Shown: positions 17,589-26,077 of the stretch, piece after piece
How the letters are laid out: each line of letters begins with the position of its first letter
Numbering within the stretch: the stretch's first letter is position 1
Assembly (NCBI GenBank): GCA_021828475.1
Contig: JAJZIY010000024.1
Coordinates: 1-42,754, forward strand
DNA: 42,754 nucleotides
Direction: 5' to 3'
Origin: Actinomycetes bacterium
GTDB lineage: Bacteria; Actinomycetota; Acidimicrobiia; Acidimicrobiales; Palsa-688
The notes under the pieces: model-generated
The model's database searches: none
The model's input: the letters and a program-made list of their open reading frames with translations, nothing else
Told to the model about the DNA's origin: nothing
Translations under genes and position numbers: made by a program

Positions 17589-19187
17589 TCAGGCGCCGGC
17601 AGTCGCCCGCCGGGCCAGCTTGGCCCTGTAGAGCGCGGCGTCGGCGTGGTGGGTGAGCTCGAGCATCGAGGTCGGGTCGCCGACGGCGACGCCGCAACTG
17701 ACGGTCACCCGCAGATCCGGGCCCAGGCCGGGCCATTCGAGAGCCGCTACCGCGGCAGCCAGGTCCTCCGCCCGCTTCGACGCCGCCGCCTGGTCGGAGC
17801 GGGGCAGGAGCAGCAGGAACTCGTCGCCGCCGAGGCGGGCGATGAAGTCGTCGGAGCGGACGTTGGTCGCCATCACCTCGCTCACCCTCTGGAGCACCCT
17901 GTCCCCGGCAATGTGGCCGAAGCGGTCGTTGATCGGCTTGAACTGGTCGATGTCGATGAGCACCAGGGCCAGGGTGCCCGGACCTGCAGCTGTCAGAGCG
18001 GCCACGTGGGCCTGCAGGCCGCGCCGGTTGGCCAGTCCGGTCAGCGGGTCGGAGCGAGCCTGCCGGCTGAGCGCGTCCCGCTCGCCTCGCAGGCGCTGCC
18101 CGGCTATTGCGGCGGACAAGCCGGCCGACACCGCCTGGCGGTCGGCCTCGCGCTCGGCAGCGAACGACTCGGCGCTGCGCAGGCCCGCCGTGCGGGACCC
18201 GCGCAGCCTGGCCTCGAGCACCGTGGCCTCGTGCAGCGCCATGGAATGGGTCGGGCTGGTGCTGTCACCACTTGCCAGGGAGGTCTCGACAGCGGTTTCG
18301 GCCGCTTCGGAGGCCCGCTCGGGCGCAGCCGCCTCCCAGCACAGGGCAAGGGCCAGGTGCAGGCGCGGCACCCACTCTGACAGCTCCTCGTCTTCGGCCG
18401 CCCGCTGGAGCCAGTGCTCCACGTCGTCGATGCGGTGAACCCCGGCCAGGACATCTGTCACGAGGGCGGCCACCGCGATGTGCGCCCGCCAGCTGTCGGG
18501 CATGTCCAGGCGGGCGGAGGCGGAGATGTGGGCCGCCTGTGCCTCCCGCCTGGCGGCCACACCCTGGTCGTCTGAGACCTGGCGAAGGGTGAGCGCCCGG
18601 TCGAGATCCAGCATGATCCGGTCGAGGCAGAGGGCAGCCCGGTGCAGGAGCGGGTCCCGGTGCAGCGGGTCGACCTCGTCCACCATCACCTCGGCGGCCG
18701 CAAGCTGGTCGTCGGCCAGCTCCCACATGCGTCGCTCCCACATACAGAATGCAACCCGGAAATGGCTCGTCGTCTTGACCACCGGGTCACCGTCGGGCCG
18801 TTCGAGCAGGACGACGGCCCGGGCCAGGTCCTCGTCGACAGCGGAGCGGCCTTCCCCGCTCGTCGCCAACCACGCCCGCCAAGCCAGGGCCAGACCGACC
18901 ATGTCGAGGTCACCGTCGCGCTGGGACACCTCGAGCAGGGCATTGGCCACGGGCAGGGCGTCGGGGGGGGAGCCCTCGGCGGCGTGGCGCAGGACGCCGT
19001 AGAGGGACGCCCGCCTCACCTCCGGCCACTCCCTCAGCTCGGCGACCTGGAGCATCTGCTCGAACTCTTGCCTGGTACCGGGGAGGTCACATTCGAACGG
19101 GCGACGCCAAGCCCCCAAGCGTGAACCGGCGTCGTCGCCGACCTCGATGGTGCCGGCTCCCGGCGCGCTCAGCTCGGTTGTTGCCAT
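17589..19187 (-). CDS. Diguanylate cyclase with helical (TPR-like) N-terminus
   Basis: A 532-residue cytoplasmic protein. Residues about 20-330 form a long all-helical region with repeated A/L/W patterns, like tetratricopeptide-type sensory modules of actinobacterial regulators. A coiled coil (AAIAGQRLRGERDALSRQA) leads to a GGDEF domain (about 365-525), with RLGGDEF near 450-456. An I-site RSDD sits five residues before GGDEF, so product feedback is likely. The metal-binding Asp in IDIDQFKPIND is present, so cyclase activity is expected. The ATG is preceded by GGGAGAG at a good spacing. The gene lies 134 bp downstream of the dual GGDEF/EAL gene on the same strand, suggesting co-transcription. 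Confidence 0.87.
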   Translation of the reverse strand: MATTELSAPGAGTIEVGDDAGSRLGAWRRPFECDLPGTRQEFEQMLQVAELREWPEVRRASLYGVLRHAAEGSPPDALPVANALLEVSQRDGDLDMVGLALAWRAWLATSGEGRSAVDEDLARAVVLLERPDGDPVVKTTSHFRVAFCMWERRMWELADDQLAAAEVMVDEVDPLHRDPLLHRAALCLDRIMLDLDRALTLRQVSDDQGVAARREAQAAHISASARLDMPDSWRAHIAVAALVTDVLAGVHRIDDVEHWLQRAAEDEELSEWVPRLHLALALCWEAAAPERASEAAETAVETSLASGDSTSPTHSMALHEATVLEARLRGSRTAGLRSAESFAAEREADRQAVSAGLSAAIAGQRLRGERDALSRQARSDPLTGLANRRGLQAHVAALTAAGPGTLALVLIDIDQFKPINDRFGHIAGDRVLQRVSEVMATNVRSDDFIARLGGDEFLLLLPRSDQAAASKRAEDLAAAVAALEWPGLGPDLRVTVSCGVAVGDPTSMLELTHHADAALYRAKLARRATAGA

Positions 19188-19321
19188 CCCCGCTCTCCCT
19201 CAGTTGTACCTGTGCTCGCAGTCGGCATCCACAGCATGAACCTGACTGTAAGTGTAGGCCTGCGCGCAGAGCGCGAAATCGGGGAGCCCGACACCTTCGT
19301 GCTTTGCCCGTCCGGCCGGCT

Positions 19322-22066
19322 TCACAGGAACAGGTCGGTCCCGGGCCCGGCACCGTGAAGCTCGAGGAACGCTCGGGCTTCGTGCGCAGGCATGGGACGG
19401 CCCAGGTGGTAGCCCTGCACCGCGTCACACCCGCAAGCTCGGGCACCAGCGAGCGCCTCCAAGCTCTCGATCCCCTCCACGATGACCTGTAGCCCGAGAG
19501 CGTGGCCGAGCACCGTTATGGCCCGGACAACGTCGTCGGCCCGGGGTTCGCGCCCGAGGTCCCGGGCGAAGCTGTTGTCGATCTTGACACCGGTTATGGG
19601 AAGCTGGCCCAGCCTGGAGACCGACGAGTAGCCCGTACCGAAGTCGTCCACCAGGACCCTGATGCCGGCCTGCCTCATCTCCTCGAGAGCCTGGAAGGCC
19701 GCTTCGACCTGGAGCATCAGGGCCGTCTCGGTGACTTCGACCACCACATCGCCCGGCGCAAGGCCGTAGGCCGAGAGCGAAGCGCGCAACGTCGCCCCTA
19801 GAGCGGCATCGGCCAGTTGGACGGCCGAGAGGTTGACCGAGACGTAGGTTGCGCACCCCGGCGGCCATGTGGCCCGCTCCCTCAGTACCATCTCCAGGAT
19901 CTGCTGACCGAGCGGCACGATCAGGCCGTTCTCCTCGGCGAGGGGCACGAAGGCGCCCGGGAGCACGAGGCCCCGGGCGGGATGGTGCCACCGGACCAGG
20001 GCCTCGAGGCCGACGCACACCGACGAGGCCAGCTCGACGATGGGTTGGTAGTACATCTCGAACTCACCGCGCTCGATGCTGCGGCGCAGTTCGGTCTCGA
20101 GTGTGACGCGCCCGAGGGCGCGTTCGCGCAGGCCCTCGTCGAACCAGGCCTGGCGCCCGCCACCGCGCTCCTTGGCTGCGAACATCGCCGAGTCGGCGTC
20201 GCGGACGAGCTCGTCGGCGTCGCGCATGTCGTCGTTGACGGCTATGCCGACCGAACAGGTGAGGAAGAACTCCCCACCGTCGAGGAAGAAGGGCTCGGAG
20301 ATGGTTGCGTGCACGGTCTGCGACACCCGTTCGATCTCCTCGGCGGAGGCACCGGTGAGCAGCACCGTGAACTCGTCACCGCCGAAGCGGGCCAGGTGGT
20401 GCCTCTCGCCGACTGCGGCAGCGAGCCGCTGCGCGACTTCCTTCAGCACGCGGTCCCCGGCTGGGTGCCCGAGACTGTCGTTGATCCACTTGAACCCGTC
20501 GAGGTCGATGAACATGACCGCGACGCCCTCGCAGCCGGCCGCCAGGCGTTGGTTCAGCCGCACGACGAAGCTGCTGCGGTTGGCCAAGCCGGTGAGGAGG
20601 TCGAAGTTGGCCGCCGCCACCAGCGCCGCCTCCACCCGGCTGCGTTCCAAGGCCAGCGCGGCCAGGCTGGCCGAAGTGCTGACGGTGCGGACCTCATCCC
20701 GGTCCGGCGCGTGAGGACGGGCCCGGTAGAGCGCGAACGTCCCGATCACCTCACCCTGGCTCGACGTCATGGGCTGGGACCACACCGACCTCAACCCGTG
20801 CTGGCGAGCCAGCCCGACGAAAGCAGACGTGAGCGGGTGCGAGAGGGTGTCGCTCACCACCACTGCCTGGTTGCGGGCAGCGGCGGTCCCGCAGGCACCG
20901 GCGCCCTCGGCGACCGCCAAACCGTCGATGGCGGCACAGAAACTGGCGGGCAACGAAGGTGCGGCGAAGTGGTGCAGGACCCTGGTCACGGGGTCGACCA
21001 GCAGGACCGAGCAGCAGGCGCCATCGTAGAGCCCCTCGATCTCCCTGCATATGGCCTCGACGATCTCAGCCGCCGGCTCGCCCCTGGCGATCCTTTCCAG
21101 AAGCCGGCTGTGGCTCTCGAGCTCGGCCCGGGACAGCTGGTGCGCCTCCTCGGCTTGCTTGCGGTCGGTGACGTCCTGGCAATGCCCTGCCAGCCGCCGC
21201 ACGGCACCTCCCTCCTCCGCCACAACCGCCACCCGGGAGCGGACCCAACGCACGGAACCGTCGTCCATGACGATGCGGTACTCGTGCTCGTAGGGGCGGT
21301 GCAAGGTCAGGATCCCGTTGATGAGCTCCAGCACCCGCTCCCGGTCGGCTGGATGGATGCGCTCGATGTAGCCGTCGAAGGTCACGGCACCGCGCCGCCC
21401 CTCGAGGCCGTATATCCGGCGGAGCTCGTCGGACCAGGTGACAGCCTCTGCACCGACCTGCCAGCTCCACGAACCGGCCCGGCCCACCCTCTCTGCCTCG
21501 GCCAAGCGGCTCTGGCTGGCCCGCAGCTCCAAGTCGGAGCGGTGGCGGTCGAGAAGATGGCCGAGCTGGGTGCCCACATGGGCAATGAGGCCGAGCGTCC
21601 GGCTGTCGGGTTGGACCGGTCCGACCTGGTAGAACTCCATCATCCCCTCGACTCCCCGCTCGGACACCACGGGGATGGCGAAGGCGGCGCAGATGCCGGC
21701 GGCCAATGCTGCCTCCCGGCGCGGGGACGGGGCCTCACGCTCCATCTCGGCCACCCACAGCGGCTCGGCGCCGGTCAGCAACGTAGCGGCCGGGCCGTGG
21801 CCGTCCGTCAGCGGTGCGGCGCTCGCAGCCGCCATGAACTGCTCGTAGCCCTGCGCGTCGTCGGCCACGTACCAGGCGTCGTCAGGCACCAGAGCGTCCG
21901 CGTCCGGGCCCACGAGGCATATCCGCCCCAGAGGCGAGCCGGTGTAGCGGCACACGACTTCGAGCGCCCAACGCAGCGCCTCTTGCGGCTCGGCCCCCGA
22001 AAAAACGAGGTCGGCCGCAGAGCGGAGCAGGTCCCCTATGCCCTGGGCGCTGGCTGGTTCGGCCAT
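19322..22066 (-). CDS. GAF/PAS/GAF/GGDEF/EAL c-di-GMP regulator
   Basis: A 914-residue, apparently soluble protein. The order is GAF-like (about 20-175), PAS (about 185-315, ending DVTDRK), GAF (about 330-490), GGDEF (about 495-660, RFGGDEF near 560-566) and EAL (about 665-905). The EAL residues needed for c-di-GMP hydrolysis are all visible: EALVRW (Glu688), VNLSAVQL, VEVTETAL, VDDFGTGYSS, GVKIDNSF, VEGIE and QGYHLGRPM. The GGDEF is intact but lacks an I-site (GERH where RxxD would be). The enzyme could make and break the messenger, or the GGDEF could be a GTP sensor. The start is set by GGAGGG five bases before ATG 22066. Confidence 0.92.
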   Translation of the reverse strand: MAEPASAQGIGDLLRSAADLVFSGAEPQEALRWALEVVCRYTGSPLGRICLVGPDADALVPDDAWYVADDAQGYEQFMAAASAAPLTDGHGPAATLLTGAEPLWVAEMEREAPSPRREAALAAGICAAFAIPVVSERGVEGMMEFYQVGPVQPDSRTLGLIAHVGTQLGHLLDRHRSDLELRASQSRLAEAERVGRAGSWSWQVGAEAVTWSDELRRIYGLEGRRGAVTFDGYIERIHPADRERVLELINGILTLHRPYEHEYRIVMDDGSVRWVRSRVAVVAEEGGAVRRLAGHCQDVTDRKQAEEAHQLSRAELESHSRLLERIARGEPAAEIVEAICREIEGLYDGACCSVLLVDPVTRVLHHFAAPSLPASFCAAIDGLAVAEGAGACGTAAARNQAVVVSDTLSHPLTSAFVGLARQHGLRSVWSQPMTSSQGEVIGTFALYRARPHAPDRDEVRTVSTSASLAALALERSRVEAALVAAANFDLLTGLANRSSFVVRLNQRLAAGCEGVAVMFIDLDGFKWINDSLGHPAGDRVLKEVAQRLAAAVGERHHLARFGGDEFTVLLTGASAEEIERVSQTVHATISEPFFLDGGEFFLTCSVGIAVNDDMRDADELVRDADSAMFAAKERGGGRQAWFDEGLRERALGRVTLETELRRSIERGEFEMYYQPIVELASSVCVGLEALVRWHHPARGLVLPGAFVPLAEENGLIVPLGQQILEMVLRERATWPPGCATYVSVNLSAVQLADAALGATLRASLSAYGLAPGDVVVEVTETALMLQVEAAFQALEEMRQAGIRVLVDDFGTGYSSVSRLGQLPITGVKIDNSFARDLGREPRADDVVRAITVLGHALGLQVIVEGIESLEALAGARACGCDAVQGYHLGRPMPAHEARAFLELHGAGPGTDLFL

Positions 22067-22162
22067 GTAAGCCCTCCGTATTCGGGACTACGTCGTTGGG
22101 CTGTACGGGGTGGCTAGTGCTTTGTTCGACGCGCTGTCGAGCCAAAGCCACTCCGAGCGCGG

Positions 22163-22168
22163 AGTATA
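22163..22168 (-). promoter_or_regulatory. -10 box for the GGDEF/EAL gene
   Basis: TATACT on the minus strand, a near-consensus hexamer about 97 nt before the ATG. No matching -35 box is evident. Confidence 0.4.
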
Positions 22169-22185
22169 CCGCTGGCAGTCCCCCC

Positions 22186-22725
22186 TTACTCGCCGGTCGA
22201 GCCGTCGACGGACTCGCGGATGAGGTCTGCGTGCCCGTTGTGGCGGGCGTACTCCTCGATCATGTGGCACAGGGCCCAGCGCAGGCTGGGCGCCCGTCCG
22301 TCGGGCCACCGGCGTAGCGCTGAACGGTCGAGGCCACCCTCACCGAGCGCCTCTGCCACTGCAGCACGCGACCGGGCCACGGCGGCCTCCCACAGTGCGC
22401 GCAGTTCCTCCGGCGACTGCTCGGCGGCCGTGTGCCACTCCCAGTCCGGGTCGGCACCGAAGTCCGCCGTGTCCCAGGGAGGCGGCAAGGGCCGGCCGTG
22501 CAGGCTCTCCCAGAACCATCCGTCCTCGACCAACGCCAGGTGCTTGACCATACCGCCCAGCGTCATCGTGGACGCCCCCACGGTAGCCCGCAGTCCTTCG
22601 GCCCCGAGCCCGCCGAACTTCCAGGCGAACGTGGCCCGCTGGTAATCGAGGAAGCCGAGCAGCGTCGCGAGCTCGTCCCCGTCCAGCGGTGGTTCGGGGC
22701 GGCCGCGCTCGTCGATCTCTGTCAT
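22186..22725 (-). CDS. DinB-like / DUF664 protein
   Basis: A 179-residue four-helix-bundle protein of the DinB/DUF664 type. The family's metal-binding histidines are visible in GMVKHLALVEDGWF and in CHMIEEYARHNGHADLIRE. Many actinobacterial relatives are annotated as mycothiol-dependent transferases, but the role here is not established. The ATG is preceded by TAAGGT with a 6-nt gap and no ribosome site, so the message is probably leaderless. It lies 51 bp downstream of the large unknown gene on the same strand. Confidence 0.85.
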   Translation of the reverse strand: MTEIDERGRPEPPLDGDELATLLGFLDYQRATFAWKFGGLGAEGLRATVGASTMTLGGMVKHLALVEDGWFWESLHGRPLPPPWDTADFGADPDWEWHTAAEQSPEELRALWEAAVARSRAAVAEALGEGGLDRSALRRWPDGRAPSLRWALCHMIEEYARHNGHADLIRESVDGSTGE

Positions 22726-22731
22726 CGCTGC

Positions 22732-22737
22732 ACCTTA
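22732..22737 (-). promoter_or_regulatory. -10 box for the leaderless DUF664 gene
   Basis: TAAGGT on the minus strand, 6 nt before the ATG. Confidence 0.45.
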
Positions 22738-22776
22738 GCTATCGTCGTCGTCGCCGTTGCGCCCGACGCCATGCAG

Positions 22777-24867
22777 CTAGAGCGTCGGCGCCAGTCCCTC
22801 CCGGCCCCAGCGACCGTCGAACCACCATTGGCCGAGCGGCGTCAGGTGCAGGGCCCCTCCTGTCAGGCGCTCGCCGTAGAAGGGGTCGGGCTCGCAGGTC
22901 GCGCCGGCCCGCTCGGCGATCCCCGCCCATCCGAAGACGCGGGCCAGCAAGGCGAGGTCCTGCTCGAAACACGCCCGCCGGTGCTCCGGGTCCTGCATGT
23001 GGGGCACGAGCCATTCATAACCGGCCCCGGCCCGGTCACAGATCCGGTCGAGGACCGTTGCGAAGGCCATCGAGCCAGGCTGGAGCCAGGCCAGGACGTC
23101 GAAGGCCATTCGGTCGACGAAGGTACCCGTGCTGGCGAAACGGCCCTCCTTGTAGAAAGTGCCCACAGGGCCCAGCTCGACGAGGGCGTCGGCGGCCTTC
23201 ACCCAGCGAGCGAGGGGCTTGTCCTCCAATTTCTCCCAGCTCTTGGTGGCCATCAGCTTGCCGTGCTGCTTCCTGAGCGCCCCACCCTCCAAGGCCCACG
23301 CCAGCATGTACCCCAGCTCGGGCAGCTCGGCTGCGCTCCTCGTCCTGAAGGTGTGGTCACCGATCTTCTCGTCAAGGCGGTCGTCGGTCCCGAGCCGCGC
23401 CACCAGTTCCCTGGCGTCTGCCAAGGTGGGCTGCCCCGTCTGTGTCAGCTTGCGCCCGGCACCGTAGAAGCCGGTCAGTACGGCGAAACGCTCGAGCACA
23501 GTGGAGCGCGCGGCCGCCGAGGCGACGCTCTCGGGGGCATCGCTCAGCGGGCGTTTCGCCTTCGCAGGGGTGCGCGCCAGTGTGAGGGGGCCCATGGTCT
23601 CCAGGGCGTCGTTGACGGCGTCGACGTCACCGAGGTCGACGCCAGATGCACGCAGGGCAGCCAGCACCGCCTTGGCCGGACCGGCAGCGCGGGGGTCCGC
23701 CATCAGGGCAAGGAAATCACGCTCCAGCTCGTCGACCTTCGCGACCACCTCGGTGACGAACCCTGCCTCGAGCCCGCTTTGGCGGCCGGCGAAGCGGACG
23801 AACCCGCGCAACACCGCCGGTAACGCTCGCGCCTGCGCCGGCTCGAGTACGAGCTTGCGCGGCGCCAGGTCGCAGAGCACCAGTGAGACGACGTTGGGGC
23901 TCCAACGCAGCGGCCGGCCCTCGTAATCCGCCCGGAGGTCGATCAGGTAGCTGACGAGGATCTCGACGTCCTCGCAGCGCAGGTGGCCCAGGAGCGGCCT
24001 GGCCTCGTCTGAAGCCATGAACTCCTCGAGCAACGCCAAGCGGTCCGCCTCGCTGACGTCCGTGGGCTGTAGCCGGTCGCCGGTCAGACCGGCCCTCCTC
24101 AAGCGGGCCCAGACGAGGGCACGGTGGCGGGCGAAGTCCTCAGAGCGCAGCTCGGTGTCGCCGTCCCACAGGTCAGCCGTTGCCATGGCGTCGTTCAGGC
24201 GCCGCAGCGCCTGGTCAGCCGGCACGCTCACGACGACCATGTGCGCGTCCCCGGTGGATTGCCACGACGCGACGACGGCGTCAAGGTCGGCGCCGACCCA
24301 GGCGTCCTTGGCCTGCCCCGAGAGGTTGTGGTCGACGAGCACGGCCAGGGCGTGCTGCCCGGGCACGCCCTGCTGGCTGAACCCGATCATCAATGAGTCT
24401 TGGTCCCCGAAGACGTCCGACGCCACCCAGGCCTCGGTAGCCGTAACGCAGCCGACCGTGCCGAGCCAATCCGGGAGGCCGGGGACGGACCTGCGCAGCT
24501 CGTCCGCTACCCGTAGCGCCAGTGGCTGCTCAGCAAGCGGCATGACCGCTGCCAGGGCGGAAGTGACCACCGCTGCGTGGCGGTCACGACGTTGGCGGCA
24601 CCGCCGGAGCAACGCCTCCTCGAACGGCGGGACCTCCATCCTGTCGAGCCGAGCCTGCCAGCGGGCACGGTCGAACACGTCCAGCATGGCACTGGCCCAC
24701 GTCTCAGCCGCTACCGGGTCGTTCTCGGCCAAGAGGTCACGACCGCCGGAGTCGATCATCTCGTCGACCGGCGAGCCTTCGAGCATGTTGTCGTCGACGA
24801 CCCTGAGGTGCGCCGGCCTGGTCCCCCTCGGCGTCACCCGGCCGCCTCGGCGCTTGTCCGCTCTCAC
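22777..24867 (-). CDS. Uncharacterised 696-residue protein
   Basis: I do not recognise this gene. The product is soluble, mostly helical and Trp/Asp/Glu-rich, with no signal peptide or membrane segment. It opens with a basic stretch (VRADKRRGGRV), then a helical part with AAETWASAMLDVFDRARWQ. A middle region contains VLVDHNLSGQAKDAWV and LRCEDVEILVSYLIDLRADYEGR. The C-terminus ends GALHLTPLGQWW, a wording I associate with large actinobacterial hypothetical proteins. Codon use is strongly GC3-biased, so it is genuinely coding. The start is uncertain. GTG 24867 is chosen because the upstream open frame (to 25101) runs through a 20-bp tandem repeat; ATG 24786 is the alternative. Divergent from the PIG-L gene. 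Confidence 0.7.
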   Translation of the reverse strand: MRADKRRGGRVTPRGTRPAHLRVVDDNMLEGSPVDEMIDSGGRDLLAENDPVAAETWASAMLDVFDRARWQARLDRMEVPPFEEALLRRCRQRRDRHAAVVTSALAAVMPLAEQPLALRVADELRRSVPGLPDWLGTVGCVTATEAWVASDVFGDQDSLMIGFSQQGVPGQHALAVLVDHNLSGQAKDAWVGADLDAVVASWQSTGDAHMVVVSVPADQALRRLNDAMATADLWDGDTELRSEDFARHRALVWARLRRAGLTGDRLQPTDVSEADRLALLEEFMASDEARPLLGHLRCEDVEILVSYLIDLRADYEGRPLRWSPNVVSLVLCDLAPRKLVLEPAQARALPAVLRGFVRFAGRQSGLEAGFVTEVVAKVDELERDFLALMADPRAAGPAKAVLAALRASGVDLGDVDAVNDALETMGPLTLARTPAKAKRPLSDAPESVASAAARSTVLERFAVLTGFYGAGRKLTQTGQPTLADARELVARLGTDDRLDEKIGDHTFRTRSAAELPELGYMLAWALEGGALRKQHGKLMATKSWEKLEDKPLARWVKAADALVELGPVGTFYKEGRFASTGTFVDRMAFDVLAWLQPGSMAFATVLDRICDRAGAGYEWLVPHMQDPEHRRACFEQDLALLARVFGWAGIAERAGATCEPDPFYGERLTGGALHLTPLGQWWFDGRWGREGLAPTL

Positions 24868-24973
24868 CTCTACCAGCCAAGCCGATACAGGCACCCAACG
24901 GGGTGACCCGGCCCATGGCGGTGACCCGCCGCGGGCCCGCAGCCTCAGCGCCACGGCCCCGCTGTGCCCAACT

Positions 24974-25033
24974 GCATCGCCGCGGGCCGTTCGGCATCGC
25001 CGTGGGCCGGTCGGCGTCGCCGTGGGCCGTTCG
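24974..25033. repeat. Three tandem 20-bp direct repeats
   Basis: Units at 24974-24993, 24994-25013 and 25014-25033 (GCATCGCCGNGGGCCGKTCG type) differ at one to three positions. They fill the divergent gap between the unknown gene and the PIG-L gene. The 20-bp period puts each unit on nearly the same DNA face. Confidence 0.75.
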
Positions 25034-25134
25034 GCACACCCCGGTGGCTCGACGGACCTACGAGGCGAGGCGCAGGCCCAGCCCCACCAGGACGAGCCCA
25101 CTCACCCTCTCGACCACGGCGCCAAACTGGCGGG

Positions 25135-25947
25135 ATGGCTCAACCGCTGGTACTCATGGCCGTGCATGCCCACCCCGACGACGAGGCAATCGGGACGGGC
25201 GGCATCCTGGCCCGCTACTCTGCCGAAGGCGTCCGCACTGTGCTCGTCACCTGCACCAACGGCGAGCAGGGCGATGCCCCGGGCGGGACGAAGCCCGGCG
25301 AGCCAGGCCACGACCCGGCCAGGGTGGCAGCCACCCGCGCCGACGAGCTGCGCACGGCCGCCGGCCACCTCGGCGTCAGCGAGCTGGAGATGCTCGGCTA
25401 CCGGGACTCGGGCATGGCCGGATGGGGGGCCAACGAGGACCCGGGCGTGTTCTGCAACGTTGCGTTGGCGGAGGCGGCAGAGCGCGTTGCAGAACTGATG
25501 CGACGCCACCGGCCACAGGTCGTGGTCACCTACGACAGCAACGGCAACTACGGTCACCCCGACCATGTCCAGGCCCATCGGGCCGCGGTGGCGGCCGCCG
25601 AGGCGACGGGCATACCGGCCAAGGTGTACTACTCGGCTGTCCCTCGCTCCGCCGTCCAGCTCATGCGCGAACGGCTCGAGGCCGCTGGTGCCGACGTCGC
25701 CGGTTTCGACCTCCCCGACGACTTCGGAGTCCCCGACGAGCTCGTGAGCGCGGCGATAGACGTGTCGGCCTACGTGGACGCCAAGCTCCGGGCATTGAAC
25801 GCCCACGCCAGCCAGACGGAGAACTTCTTCCTCCACCGGCTCCCTCCCGACATCCTCAGCCTCGTCCTGTCGAGGGAGTACTTCACCCTCCGCTCGGCCG
25901 GGACAGCCAACGGCGTGGAAGAGGACCTCTTCGCCGGCCTTCGCTGA
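25135..25947 (+). CDS. PIG-L (LmbE-like) zinc deacetylase
   Basis: A 270-residue zinc-dependent N-deacetylase. The zinc motif AHPDDE is at residues 12-17 and the third ligand is in YGHPDHVQAH near 140. The LVTCTNGEQGD and VVTYDSNGNYGHPDH wording is close to MshB/Mca, the mycothiol-pathway GlcNAc-Ins deacetylase and conjugate amidase. Antibiotic-pathway or general PIG-L roles are equally possible. ATG 25135 is used because homology begins only four residues later. The upstream in-frame extension crosses the tandem repeats. No clear ribosome site is present. Convergent with the PQQ-propeller gene. Confidence 0.87.
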   Translation: MAQPLVLMAVHAHPDDEAIGTGGILARYSAEGVRTVLVTCTNGEQGDAPGGTKPGEPGHDPARVAATRADELRTAAGHLGVSELEMLGYRDSGMAGWGANEDPGVFCNVALAEAAERVAELMRRHRPQVVVTYDSNGNYGHPDHVQAHRAAVAAAEATGIPAKVYYSAVPRSAVQLMRERLEAAGADVAGFDLPDDFGVPDELVSAAIDVSAYVDAKLRALNAHASQTENFFLHRLPPDILSLVLSREYFTLRSAGTANGVEEDLFAGLR

Positions 25948-26077
25948 TGCCCTCCCGGGCGCTAGCACCGCATCTCTCCGGTCTCGGCGCGCGACCTGGT
26001 GACCACTGCACGGGTTGGCGCGGAGCCAGCGCCGGCATCCAGATGGCGGGGAAGGAGCTGGCCTCAGTTGGTCGTAG

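Noticed and set aside
24974-25033. Tandem 20-bp repeats as a CRISPR array
   Set aside because: There are no spacers between units and no cas genes; it is a simple direct repeat.
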